A DNA stretch of 64,000 nt. It comes from Porphyrobacter sp. (GTDB lineage Bacteria; Pseudomonadota; Alphaproteobacteria; Sphingomonadales; Sphingomonadaceae). Position 1 is the first letter of the stretch. Every line of letters begins with the position of its first letter. The DNA lies in NCBI GenBank assembly GCA_016125555.1, contig WGLN01000006.1, positions 62,001 to 126,000 of the forward strand, given 5' to 3'. This document shows positions 46,125 to 54,632 of the stretch, piece after piece. Made by a program: the position numbers and the translations under genes. The notes beneath the pieces were generated by a model. It was not told the DNA's origin and searched no databases. It saw nothing but the letters and a program-made list of their open reading frames with translations.

Positions 46125-47038
46125 AGGGGCGCCACCGTGTAGATCTCGTCGGGCTGGACCCCGAGGCCGTAGAGCATCCTGAGCGCGATGATCAGCACCA
46201 GCGCGGCGAGCATGAGCCTCAGGTATTCGGGCCGCGCCTTCAGGGCGATCTGGGTCCCGAACTGCGCCCCCAGCACCGATCCGACCAGCAGCAGCGCGGC
46301 AAGCACGAGGTCCACCGCCTTGGTGGTCAGCGCGTGGGTCATGGTCGTCACCATGGTCACGAACAGGATCTGGTAGAGCGAGGTTCCGACCACCACGTTG
46401 CCGCTCATGCCGAGGATGTAGAGCATCGCGGGAACCAGCAGAAAGCCGCCACCCACGCCCATCAGCATGGTCAGCACCCCCACGCCCAGCCCCAGCAGCA
46501 GCGGCGCCAGCGGCGAGATGTAGAGCCCCGAGGCATAGAACCGCCAGCGGAACGGCAGGCTCGCCACCAGCGGGTGGTGGCGCCGCTTGCGCACCGGCGC
46601 GCCGCCCTTGGCCGCCGCCTCGGGCCGCAGCGCGGTCACCGCCTCGCGCATCATCAGCGAGCCGATCGAGCCGAGCAGCACCACGTAGAGGATGTTGATG
46701 ACGACGTCGATCTGCCCCAGTGCCTGAAGCAGCCGGAACAGCGCCGCACCGATCATCGCGCCGATCACCCCGCCGGCGACCATCACCGTGCCCATCCGGT
46801 AATCGACGCCATTGCGGCGCGAATGGGCGAGCACGCCCGAAACGCTGGCGCCGGTCACCTGGGTCGCCGCCGAGGCCGCCGCGACCGTGGGCGGAATGCC
46901 GTAGAAGATCAGCAGCGGCGTCGTCAGGAACCCGCCACCCACTCCGAACAGGCCCGACAGGAGGCCCGTCAGCCCGCCCAGCACCACGATGTAGAGGCCG
47001 TTGACCGAGAGATTCGCGATGGGCAGGTACACGTCCAT
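46121..47038 (-). CDS. TauE/SafE (TSUP) family transporter
   Basis: The 305-residue membrane protein has the TSUP duplicated motif: GLLSGLFGVGGGFLTTPLLI near residue 25 and GVLTMLMGVGGGFLLVPAML near residue 190, with about eight hydrophobic helices. Such proteins export sulfite, sulfoacetate or other small anions, or import sulfur compounds. It is directly upstream of its TIGR02186 partner with a 4-bp overlap. The substrate cannot be specified; the neighbours give no sulfur-metabolism context. Confidence 0.9.
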   Translation of the reverse strand: MDVYLPIANLSVNGLYIVVLGGLTGLLSGLFGVGGGFLTTPLLIFYGIPPTVAAASAATQVTGASVSGVLAHSRRNGVDYRMGTVMVAGGVIGAMIGAALFRLLQALGQIDVVINILYVVLLGSIGSLMMREAVTALRPEAAAKGGAPVRKRRHHPLVASLPFRWRFYASGLYISPLAPLLLGLGVGVLTMLMGVGGGFLLVPAMLYILGMSGNVVVGTSLYQILFVTMVTTMTHALTTKAVDLVLAALLLVGSVLGAQFGTQIALKARPEYLRLMLAALVLIIALRMLYGLGVQPDEIYTVAPL

Positions 47039-47063
47039 GACCAGCCGATTAGCTTAGGCGCGC

Positions 47064-47098
47064 GGGCGATAAAAGCCGCGTTGCCGCCTTTATTGCCC
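47064..47098. other. Imperfect inverted repeat between TSUP gene and NfrA-like gene
   Basis: A 35-bp imperfect palindrome (arms of about 17, 13 of 17 matched, including GGGC-ATAAA and TTTAT-GCCC) lies between the NfrA-like stop (47129) and the TSUP start (47038), both on the minus strand. It could be a terminator of the upstream pair or an operator for the transporter; neither can be settled from the sequence. Confidence 0.4.
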
Positions 47099-47128
47099 GC
47101 CACTTTCGATGGTGCGCACGCCGCCTCG

Positions 47129-48250
47129 TCAGAAACGCGTCGAGAGCGTCACCGCAAGGCCCGAATCCGGCCCGGCATCGCCCCCCACCCGCTCGCGCCA
47201 GTCGAGCGAGAGCCGGGCGGGCACATCGCCCACTCTCATGTCGAGCCGCAGGGTCGGCCCGACGTCGACGCGCTGCGCATCCTCCTGCGCCCCGCCCCAG
47301 GCGGCCGCCCCGAGACTGAGCCGCACAGCATCGTCGGTGGCTTGTCCCAACGCCCCCACCTCGCGCGTGAGGCTCGCCTGCCCATCGGCGAAGGGCGTGT
47401 CACCTGCGCCGCCCACCCAGCCGCCTTGCGCATAGGCCTCAAGCCGCGCGCCGAGCGGCAGGGCGATGGGAGGCAACTCGGTCACCGCGAAGACGGCCGG
47501 GCGCAGCTCGCTGCGGAAGGCGCCGTCGGTGAACCGCACCTCGCCGAAGACCCGCAGGGGCACGCGCGCCAGCGGACGGACCGAAGCGCCGAGCGCGACC
47601 TCGCTCTCCCCGCGCCGCACCAGCGCCTTGTAGCCGCGCAGGTGAAGCCGCGGATCGCGGCCCGATCCGGGGGCGAGGCGGTATTGCAGCAGCGCGCCCG
47701 CCTGGCTCGCGCCGTAGATCGGAACGCGCCCCTGCGAGACCGGCGCGGCGTTCGAACCCTCCCGCCAGAACCCCCAGGCATCGAGCGACCAGCGCCCCGC
47801 GCGAGGCGGCGCGGCGGGTGCATGGGCGGTGGCCGCGAGGAAAGGCGGATGGCCCTGGCTCTCTGCCGCGCGCGGCGCCGCGGGGGCACCGGGTGAGGGA
47901 ACAGCGGCGCGCATGGCGAAGGGCCCCGCTTGCCGGCGCGCGAGGGCGGAACGCGGTCCGCTCCGGCCCGCCCGGCTGCCCGCTCCGGCAGCGGTGCGCG
48001 GTGCCCAGCCTATCGCCGGCGGGGCGGCGCTGACCGGCATGGGCGGCGTTTTGGCCTCGCGCATCGGCAGGGGCGCGGGGCCTGCAGCGGCGATCCGCGG
48101 GCCGAGCGTCGAGGAGGCGAGCTGCGCGGCGGGAGCGGTGAAGGGGCTCTCCCAGGTCAGCGCGCGCCCGGCGATCCAGCCGGCGACGAGCAGCCCCATC
48201 ATCACCAGCGGGGCGCCGCGCGCCGGAGCCGCTCGCCCCGTGCGGCTCAT
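47129..48250 (-). CDS. NfrA C-terminal-like envelope protein, hypothetical
   Basis: This 373-residue protein begins with a short membrane helix (LVMMGLLVAGWIAGRAL) after a hydrophilic start. It has a long low-complexity stretch rich in Ala, Pro and Arg (about 45-135) and ends in a beta-rich region (WGFWREGSNAAP to VTLSTRF) with the alternating pattern and the terminal Phe of an outer-membrane barrel. It resembles the C-terminal domain of the phage N4 adsorption protein NfrA, and sits directly after the NfrB-like glycosyltransferase, as in E. coli, so an NfrA-like role in exopolysaccharide export is inferred. ATG 48250 overlaps the true glycosyltransferase stop (ATGA). Confidence 0.65.
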   Translation of the reverse strand: MSRTGRAAPARGAPLVMMGLLVAGWIAGRALTWESPFTAPAAQLASSTLGPRIAAAGPAPLPMREAKTPPMPVSAAPPAIGWAPRTAAGAGSRAGRSGPRSALARRQAGPFAMRAAVPSPGAPAAPRAAESQGHPPFLAATAHAPAAPPRAGRWSLDAWGFWREGSNAAPVSQGRVPIYGASQAGALLQYRLAPGSGRDPRLHLRGYKALVRRGESEVALGASVRPLARVPLRVFGEVRFTDGAFRSELRPAVFAVTELPPIALPLGARLEAYAQGGWVGGAGDTPFADGQASLTREVGALGQATDDAVRLSLGAAAWGGAQEDAQRVDVGPTLRLDMRVGDVPARLSLDWRERVGGDAGPDSGLAVTLSTRF

Positions 48251-49682
48251 CGGCCGGACGCTTCCCCGGCGAGCTCGAATCGCAGCGGATGGATCTCGTG
48301 CTCGGTCTTGTCCCACACCGCCGCCCGTCCCCCCAGCGTGCGGGCAGCGTGCGGGCATAGGCGAACACCGCCCGGCGCCCGGCGATGATCGCCACCACAT
48401 TGGCGAGCGGCAGGCGCAGCACCGCCCGCACCCCCTCGGCCCAGCCATATTCGCGCGCGGCGAAGGCGAAGCGCAGCACCGCGCGCCAGGCGAAAGCGGC
48501 GAGGTTGGCGAGCAGCAGGAAGGCAAGCAGCGGGGTGAGCGGCACCGGCTCCCCGATGCCGGCAAGGATCGACAGGCCGCCGACCAGCGTCAGCACCACC
48601 AGGGCGTAGCCGATCAGCAGCACCAGCGCGGCGAGCGGCCCGCGCCGGTCGCGCGCGCGCATCCAGCCTTCGAGCAGACCGCCGCTCCAGCCGATCCGGT
48701 CCCAGCCCTGCAGCGCGATGCCGAGCACCCAGCGGCTTTTCTGGCGCACCACCGCCTCGAAGCGGCTCGGGAACAGCGCGCGGGTGGCGATCAGCCGCCC
48801 GTCCTCGCCGCGTGCCCGCAGAAAGCGGCAGCGCCCGCCCTGCGCGGCGATGCCGAGACCGAGCTCGTAATCCTCGGTCAGCGATTCGGCGGCGAAGGGC
48901 AGCGCGTCGCCGTGCGCGGCGGCGAGCCTTTCAAGCGCATCGCGCGCCGCCGCGCAGCCCACGCCGGCGCCGGGCAGGCCTGCGCCCAGCCAGTCGCGCA
49001 CCACCAGCGCCTTGCCGTGGCTTTCGGCGAACTCCTCGCAGTAATGGCTGCCGAGCTGCTTGGCGAACCAGCTGCCGTGGGTATGGGGAAGCGGCTCGAC
49101 CGGCAGCTGCGCGAAGTCGGCCCCGGCAGCGATCGCCTCGTCGAGCAGGCCGAGCCCGGCGGGATCGACCAGGTCCTCGGCATCGTGGAACACCACCATC
49201 GCGAAGCGACGGCCTGCACGCGCCTCGTCGGTCACCATCGCCGCATAGAGACGGTTGAGGCAATCGGCCTTGGTGCTCGGCCCGTCGCGGTCGTGAATCA
49301 CCAGTCTCAGCCGCGCATCGCCCCTGGCCGCGGCGACCGCGGCGGCGAGCGTGGCGGGATCGTTGCGGTAGCAGCCGACGTAAAGCCGCAGGGCCGGCTG
49401 CGACCAGCTCCCGAGGAGATGCGCGATGGTGTCGCCGATCACCGCCGCCTCCTGCCACGCCGGCACCAGCACCGCGGCAGGTTTGTGAAGCGGGCGGTCG
49501 CGCAGCGCGGCGCGGTCGCGAAGGGAGGTCTTTGCCCGCCCGGTCAGGCGAAGCCACAGCCACAGCGCATCGACCGCGATATCATCAGCGGCGCCGATCA
49601 GGAAGAAGATCCCGGCGAACAGCAATAATTCGTGCTGCAACAGCGCGAACCACTGCCACAGGCCGAAATCCCCGATGGACAA
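48247..49682 (-). CDS. NfrB-like membrane glycosyltransferase, frameshifted near its C-terminus
   Basis: The protein begins with a membrane helix (ELLLFAGIFFLIGAADDIAVDALWLWL). A family 2-like glycosyltransferase domain follows, with VLVPAWQEAAVIGDTI, FHDAEDLVDPAG (DxD-like), ESLTEDYELGLGI and the acceptor loop QKSRWVLGIALQGWDRIGW, then two or three more helices; this is the NfrB plan (phage N4 adsorption protein B). After about residue 443 a perfect 11-bp tandem repeat (48334-48355) shifts the frame. With one copy removed the end reads YARTLGGRAAVWDKTEHEIH... and stops at 48247, giving 474 residues and an ATGA overlap with the next gene. As given, the frame runs to 47439 with a foreign tail. 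The catalytic part is intact. Confidence 0.8.
48334..48355. repeat. Perfect 11-bp tandem duplication causing a frameshift
   Basis: On the plus strand cagcgtgcggg occurs twice head to tail (48334-48344 and 48345-48355). As with the repeat at 23291, the unit length is 3n+2, so one extra copy shifts the frame of the gene on the minus strand. Confidence 0.95.
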
Positions 49683-49806
49683 GGCGACCCCCTCCCCCCG
49701 TGTAAGTCGCCGAGACTACCGCGAAGGTGCAGAGCTTGCAACAGGGGCCCATTTTTTAATGGTTTAAGCCCGGTTTACTTTGCCGCCGGAGGTTAAGCCG
49801 CGCGCT

Positions 49807-50244
49807 TTACCAGCTGCCGACGTTTTCCATGCTGGCCCACGGTTCGGCCGGCTCGAGATGGCCTTCCTGGAGCAGCTCGACCGAGATGCCGTCGGGCGAC
49901 TTGACGAAGGCCATGTGCCCGTCGCGCGGGGGGCGGTGGATGGTGTGCCCGGCATCCTTCAGGCGCTGGCAGGTCTCGTAGATGTTCTCGACCCGGTAGG
50001 CGAGATGGCCGAAATTGCGCCCGCCATCGTAATCCTCGGGCGCGCTGCCGTCCGCGGGCGGCCAGTTGTAGGTCAGCTCGACCTCGGCGACGCCCTCCTG
50101 CCCCGGGGCGGCGAGGAAGATCAGCGTGAAGCGCCCCGCTTCGACGTCGAAGCGGCGGACCTCCTTGAGGCCGATCAGTTCGAAGAAGGCGACCGTCGCG
50201 TCCGGATCGGTCACGCGGATCATGGAGTGGAGATATTTGACCAT
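49807..50244 (-). CDS. gloA: Lactoylglutathione lyase (glyoxalase I)
   Basis: The protein of 145 residues is a glyoxalase I of the VOC fold. It has two beta-alpha-beta modules with the metal ligands His in YLHSMIRV (N-terminal), Glu in VAEVELTYNW, His in FGHLAYRV and Glu in DGISVELLQ. The reaction isomerises the methylglyoxal-glutathione hemithioacetal to S-lactoylglutathione. ATG 50244 matches the usual family start (MVKYLHSM); an ATG at 50256 adds four residues. It is divergent from the SIMPL gene, with about 77 bp between. Confidence 0.93.
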   Translation of the reverse strand: MVKYLHSMIRVTDPDATVAFFELIGLKEVRRFDVEAGRFTLIFLAAPGQEGVAEVELTYNWPPADGSAPEDYDGGRNFGHLAYRVENIYETCQRLKDAGHTIHRPPRDGHMAFVKSPDGISVELLQEGHLEPAEPWASMENVGSW

Positions 50245-50321
50245 GGCTCGTCCCATTCAAAAACGGTTCATCGATGAAGACGCACAACTCGTCGCATCAC
50301 CAAGCACAAGGGAAACATGGG

Positions 50322-51074
50322 ATGAGCGACGACGACATGCAACCGGAGACTGATGCCCGCCGGTCCGGCGCCGATCCTTCGACGCTGCGCTGGTTCGGCA
50401 CCGCGGGGATCGTCGCGGTCGGCATGATCGCGGGCGGCTACCTGCTCGGCAATGGCCTGCTGCGCGCCAAGGACGCCGAGCGCGCGGTGACGGTCCGCGG
50501 CCTCGCCGAGCGCGACGTCACCGCGGACCTCGCGACCTGGACGATCTCCTATTCGGCCTCCTCCACCAACCTTGCCGAAGCGCAGGACAAGGTGCGCCGC
50601 GACACGCGCGCCATCGAGGATTTCTTCAAGGACCTCGGCTTTCCGGCCGACGCGCTCCAGCCCACCGGCGCCAACGTGTCGAGTTTCACCAATGAGGGCG
50701 TGACCACCTACACAGTGCGCCAGCGGCTGGCGCTGCGCACCACCGACATCGCCCGCGCGCAGAAGGCGGTGGCGCGCCAGTTCGACCTCGTCGGGCGGGG
50801 GGTGTTTCTCGAGGAGGGCTCGGGAATGAGCTACGCCTTCACCAAGCTCAACGACATCAAGCCGGCGATGGTCGCCGAAGCCACCAAGGACGCGCGCGCC
50901 GCCGCGCAGCAGTTCGCCGAGGATTCGGGATCGGCCGTGGGCAAGATCCGCGACGCCACCCAGGGCTATTTCACCATCGAGGCGCGCGACGGCGAGGTCG
51001 GCGGTTGGGGCATGGCGGACAGCCCCTACAAGAAGGTGCGCGTGGTCACCACGGTGAGCTTCTCGCTCGATTGA
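50322..51074 (+). CDS. SIMPL domain (DUF541) protein
   Basis: The 250-residue protein has a membrane helix (about residues 24-44, FGTAGIVAVGMIAGGYLLGNG) and a periplasmic SIMPL domain with VTVRGLAERDVTADLATWTISYSAS and, further on, ALRTTDIARAQKAV and YKKVRVVTTVSFSLD. The family (DUF541, RcnA/BP26-like) forms ring-shaped oligomers in some bacteria; function not settled. ATG 50322 has an AAGGG site nearby. It converges with the porin gene; both stops flank a terminator hairpin (51081-51111). Confidence 0.85.
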   Translation: MSDDDMQPETDARRSGADPSTLRWFGTAGIVAVGMIAGGYLLGNGLLRAKDAERAVTVRGLAERDVTADLATWTISYSASSTNLAEAQDKVRRDTRAIEDFFKDLGFPADALQPTGANVSSFTNEGVTTYTVRQRLALRTTDIARAQKAVARQFDLVGRGVFLEEGSGMSYAFTKLNDIKPAMVAEATKDARAAAQQFAEDSGSAVGKIRDATQGYFTIEARDGEVGGWGMADSPYKKVRVVTTVSFSLD

Positions 51075-51080
51075 GCGAAG

Positions 51081-51111
51081 GGGGCGCGGCGGCGGACCGG
51101 CCGCGCCCCCG
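51081..51111. terminator. Bidirectional terminator hairpin
   Basis: A perfect 11-bp stem (GGGGGCGCGGC / GCCGCGCCCCC) with a 9-base loop lies between the SIMPL stop (51074) and the porin stop (51118). No T-run follows in either direction, but it is well placed for both. Confidence 0.6.
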
Positions 51112-51117
51112 CATCCG

Positions 51118-52095
51118 TCAGAACGAGGCGGTGATCGAGAACACCACCGTCGCGTCGGCGATCTGCTTGCCCGAAAGCGTCGCGAAGTTGGGCAGCAGGT
51201 ACGCCCCGTCGGCCGCCGAGATGTCGGTGTCGACATAGGCAGCCGACAGCGTCAGCCCCTCGATCGGCGAGACATCGACGCCAAGCAGCCAGTCGAAATA
51301 GGTGCCGGTCGGCGCGATGCTGGTGCCGTTGGGCCCCAGGCCGGCGTTGCCGTCGGAATAGCCGATATGCGCCTTGAGGCTGACCGGCGTGTCGGCGATG
51401 CCGTAGACCGCATCGCCCGACAGGTAGAGGTTGTCCTCCTTGTCGCCGGGATTGTCGGGAATGCCCGCGGCGGCCGCGGCGCCGGTCAGGTAGACCTTGC
51501 CCAGCGCCTCCTGCTGGGGCGCATAGGCGACCCCGGCGGTGAGCGAGAGCGGGCCGATATCGCCCGACAGCTTGGCGTAGAGTTCGGCGAAGTCGGTGGT
51601 GTCGGCCCCGCTCGGATACATGTACCACACCACGCCGGTGTCGAGCGTGCCCTCACCCACCGGGAAGGCGAAGCCGGCGATCAGGTCGAGTTCCATGTTG
51701 GTGCCGCCGAAGGTGCCCCAGCCGGCGAGGTTCGAGCCCCAGGTGCCGACGTAGAAGCCGCTTTCGTGGCTTATGGTGATCCCGCCCTGCACCGCGAGGC
51801 CCTCGTCGGACTGCGAGACGCCGCGGAAGCGGTAGTCCGAGGTCAGCGTCGCGCTGCCCGAGACGGTGATGGGGGAGCTCGGTTCGTCCTCGGCGCGGCT
51901 CGCGTCGAGCGCGACCGGGGCGATGGCCCTCTCGGCGCTCGACGCATCGGCGGCGGAAGCGGCGTCCACCGGTCCGGCGGTGTCGCGCGCGGACGAGTCG
52001 GCGTCGTCGCCCGCCTCCGCGGCGAAGGCGGGAGCGGCATAGGCAAGACAAACGGCGAGAGAAGCGGCGGAGAGGCCGCGAAGCATATAGGACAT
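51118..52095 (-). CDS. TorF-family (TIGR02001) putative porin
   Basis: The 325-residue protein has a signal peptide (about 1-25, cut after AFA), an acidic Ala-rich linker and a beta-barrel part starting with SGSATLTSDYRFRGVSQSDEGLAVQGGITISHESGFYVGTWGSN, which is the hallmark of TIGR02001 porins (TorF), and ends in VVFSITASF with the terminal Phe. It should form a small outer-membrane channel; the substrate is unknown. ATG 52095 has an AGGAAG site 8 bases upstream. A sigma-70-like promoter stands at 52188-52216 on the minus strand. Confidence 0.87.
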   Translation of the reverse strand: MSYMLRGLSAASLAVCLAYAAPAFAAEAGDDADSSARDTAGPVDAASAADASSAERAIAPVALDASRAEDEPSSPITVSGSATLTSDYRFRGVSQSDEGLAVQGGITISHESGFYVGTWGSNLAGWGTFGGTNMELDLIAGFAFPVGEGTLDTGVVWYMYPSGADTTDFAELYAKLSGDIGPLSLTAGVAYAPQQEALGKVYLTGAAAAAGIPDNPGDKEDNLYLSGDAVYGIADTPVSLKAHIGYSDGNAGLGPNGTSIAPTGTYFDWLLGVDVSPIEGLTLSAAYVDTDISAADGAYLLPNFATLSGKQIADATVVFSITASF

Positions 52096-52411
52096 GACAA
52101 CAACTTCCTGATTTTGTTGTAGGTTGTTGTCCCACCTGCGTGCCCGACCGTCGTTTCGTTGCGAACGACCCCCTTCGGACGGCAAGGTTTATAACCGTGA
52201 CACTTTATTGACGCAAGATATGTTCTGCACAGGCCCGCTGTCGGAACGCCAACCGGGCTCCGGCGCACATTCCGCACTCCCCGGCGCAATATCCGGTCGC
52301 ACCATTGCGGTCGGCGCGCGGGAGGGCTAAACGGCGCGGCCTTGCAGGGGGCGGGTCCATGGTCGCCCCGCTTCTCCCTGTCCTTGCGCTCAACGGACCA
52401 ACATACGCCCC
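52096..52411. other. Divergent intergenic region, porin / phosphoesterase
   Basis: This 316-bp gap has no credible gene. Its left part carries the porin leader and promoter (minus strand); the right part must hold the promoter of the phosphoesterase-ugd pair. No repeat, terminator or RNA gene is seen apart from the promoter given separately. Confidence 0.5.
52188..52216 (-). promoter_or_regulatory. Sigma-70-type promoter of the porin gene
   Basis: Read on the minus strand, TTGCGT (52216-52211) and TATAAA (52193-52188) are separated by exactly 17 bp, close to the sigma-70 consensus. Transcription would begin near 52181 and leave a leader of about 85 bases before the porin ATG at 52095. Confidence 0.6.
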
Positions 52412-53218
52412 ATGTTCGAAGCCCTGCGCGCCATCTTCCGTTCCCGCCCCGCCCCGAAGCTTCCCGCCGTGCCCCCCGGTACGCGCTATTACGCGATCGG
52501 CGACATTCACGGGCGGATCGATCTTTACGAGGCGATGATCGCCGGCATCGAGGAGGACGACCGCCGTGCCGGTCCGGCCGACACGCGGATCGTCCTGCTC
52601 GGCGATCTCGTGGACCGCGGCCCGGACAGCGCCGGGGTGCTCGCCCGCACGCGCGCGTGGCAGAAGCAGGCCAAGGTCCGGGTGCTGGCCGGCAACCACG
52701 AGGAGATGTTCCTCGCCGCCTTCGAGAAGCCCGAGGCGCTGCGGCACTTCCTGAAGCATGGCGGCCGCGAGACGGTGCTGAGCTACGGCCTGTCGAAGAA
52801 GCAGTTCACCACGCTCTCGATCGAGGAGATGTTCGAGCTGCTCCCCGCGCTCGTCCCCGAGGCAGAGCGCGCCTACATCGCCAGCTTCGAGACCATGATC
52901 CGCGCGGGCGATTACGTCTTCGTCCATGCCGGTATCGATCCCGACCGTCCGCTGAATGATCAGAAGCGCTCCGACCTGCTGTGGATCCGCGAGCGTTTCC
53001 TCAATCACGAAGGGCCGCTCGAGAAGGTCGTCGTGCACGGCCACACCATCTTCAACAAGGTTATGGACTGCGGCAACCGGATTGGCATTGACACTGGCGC
53101 TTTCCGCTCGGGTGTGCTTACAGCCCTCGTGCTCGAGGGCGACCAGCGGCGGATCATCCAGGCCTGCTCACAGGACGGTGGGCCGGTCGAGATCTTCCAC
53201 GGCGACCGGGCGGCCTAG
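52412..53218 (+). CDS. Serine/threonine-type metallophosphoesterase
   Basis: This 268-residue protein carries the PPP-type metal motifs GDIHGR (about residues 30-35), GDLVDRGPD and GNHEEM, plus the later HAGIDPDRP and HGHT, so all metal ligands are present. Such enzymes act on phosphoproteins, bis-nucleotides (ApaH-like) or other phosphoesters; the cytosolic bacterial members cannot be told apart without a search. It lies 59 bp upstream of ugd and may be cotranscribed. Confidence 0.9.
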   Translation: MFEALRAIFRSRPAPKLPAVPPGTRYYAIGDIHGRIDLYEAMIAGIEEDDRRAGPADTRIVLLGDLVDRGPDSAGVLARTRAWQKQAKVRVLAGNHEEMFLAAFEKPEALRHFLKHGGRETVLSYGLSKKQFTTLSIEEMFELLPALVPEAERAYIASFETMIRAGDYVFVHAGIDPDRPLNDQKRSDLLWIRERFLNHEGPLEKVVVHGHTIFNKVMDCGNRIGIDTGAFRSGVLTALVLEGDQRRIIQACSQDGGPVEIFHGDRAA

Positions 53219-53277
53219 TCTTCACACGACTGCGCAGCGGTCCACCTCTCACGACAGACACTAGGGCAGGATAAGAC

Positions 53278-54588
53278 ATGAAGATTGCGATGGTCGGTTC
53301 GGGTTATGTCGGGCTCGTGTCGGGGGCATGCTTCGCCGATTTCGGCCACGACGTGGTCTGCATCGACAAGGACCAGGCCAAGATCGACCGGCTCCACGCC
53401 GGAATCATGCCGATCTACGAGCCGGGTCTCGAGGCGCTGGTGGAAAGCAACGTCAAGGCCGGGCGCCTCGCCTTCACCACCTCGCTTGCCGAAGGCATCG
53501 AGGGCGCCGATGCGATCTTCATCGCGGTCGGCACCCCCAGCCGCCGCGGCGACGGCCATGCCGACCTCACCTTCGTCCATGCGGTGGCGAAGGAAGTGGG
53601 CGAGAACCTCGCCAATGACGCCGTGGTCGTCACCAAGTCGACCGTGCCGGTCGGCACCGGCGACGAGGTCGAGCGGATTCTTCGCGACACCGGGACCAGC
53701 CACCGCTTCTCGGTGGTCGCCAACCCCGAGTTCCTGCGCGAGGGCGCCGCGATCGGCGATTTCAAGCGCCCTGACCGCATCGTCATCGGCGCCGAGGACG
53801 ATTTCGGCCGCGAGGTGATGCGCGAGGTCTACCGCCCGCTGTTCCTCAACGAATCGCCGATCCTGTTCACCAGCCGGCGCACCAGCGAGCTCATCAAGTA
53901 CGCGGCAAACGCCTTCCTTGCGACCAAGATCACCTTCATCAACGAGATGGCCGACCTGTGCGAGAAGGTCGGCGCCAACGTGCAGGACGTGAGCCGCGGG
54001 ATCGGGATGGACAACCGCATCGGCTCCAAGTTCCTGCACGCCGGCCCCGGCTACGGCGGCTCGTGCTTCCCCAAGGACACGCTCGCGCTGCTCAAGACCG
54101 CCGAGGACTACGACAGCCCGACCCGGATCGTGGAAGCCGTGGTCAAGGTCAACGACAGCCGCAAGCGGGCGATGGGCCGCAAGGTCGTCGACGCGCTCGG
54201 CGGCATCGAGGCCGCGCGCGGCAAGAAGGCGGCGCTGCTCGGCCTGACCTTCAAGCCCAACACCGACGACATGCGCGATTCGCCCTCGATCGCGGTCGCC
54301 CAGACCCTCATCGACGCAGGGGTGGCAGTCTCCGCCTACGATCCCGAAGGCATGGAGCAGGCCCGCCCGCTGATGCCCGAGGTGACCATGTGCGACAGCC
54401 CCTACACCGCGATCGAGGGCGCCGACGTGGTGGTGCTGGTAACCGAGTGGGACGCCTTCCGCGCGCTCGACCTTCGCCGCGTCAAGGAACTGGCGAACGC
54501 GCCGGTGATGGTGGACTTGCGCAACATCTACAAGCCCGAGGACATGCGCGCCGCCGGCTTCGCCTACACGAGCGTGGGAAGGGTGTGA
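53278..54588 (+). CDS. ugd: UDP-glucose 6-dehydrogenase
   Basis: The 436-residue enzyme has the N-terminal NAD domain (MKIAMVGSGYVGLVSGACFADFGHDV, GxGxxG), the middle domain with the catalytic Cys263 in GGSCFPKD, and the C-terminal UDP-binding domain (GLTFKPNTDDMRDSPS). It oxidises UDP-glucose twice with NAD to UDP-glucuronate, a precursor for polysaccharides. Length is typical (about 430-440). It follows the phosphoesterase and ends just before the hairpin at 54594. No glycan operon is adjacent. Confidence 0.95.
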   Translation: MKIAMVGSGYVGLVSGACFADFGHDVVCIDKDQAKIDRLHAGIMPIYEPGLEALVESNVKAGRLAFTTSLAEGIEGADAIFIAVGTPSRRGDGHADLTFVHAVAKEVGENLANDAVVVTKSTVPVGTGDEVERILRDTGTSHRFSVVANPEFLREGAAIGDFKRPDRIVIGAEDDFGREVMREVYRPLFLNESPILFTSRRTSELIKYAANAFLATKITFINEMADLCEKVGANVQDVSRGIGMDNRIGSKFLHAGPGYGGSCFPKDTLALLKTAEDYDSPTRIVEAVVKVNDSRKRAMGRKVVDALGGIEAARGKKAALLGLTFKPNTDDMRDSPSIAVAQTLIDAGVAVSAYDPEGMEQARPLMPEVTMCDSPYTAIEGADVVVLVTEWDAFRALDLRRVKELANAPVMVDLRNIYKPEDMRAAGFAYTSVGRV

Positions 54589-54593
54589 TTGTC

Positions 54594-54621
54594 TTGCGAA
54601 CGCGCCTCCGCGCGTTCGCAA
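54594..54621. terminator. 12-bp perfect hairpin between ugd and rnpB
   Basis: TTGCGAACGCGC / GCGCGTTCGCAA forms a perfect 12-bp stem with a CTCC loop. It lies 5 bp after the ugd stop (plus strand) and just beyond the rnpB 3' end (minus strand). No T-run follows on either side, so it may act as a bidirectional terminator or protect RNA ends. Confidence 0.6.
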
Positions 54622-54632
54622 CAAAAACAAGA

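Noticed and set aside
47439..48246. C-terminal 270 or so codons of the 747-codon glycosyltransferase frame
   Set aside because: They run out of frame over the NfrA-like gene after the 11-bp duplication; composition is Arg/Pro-rich noise, not a domain.
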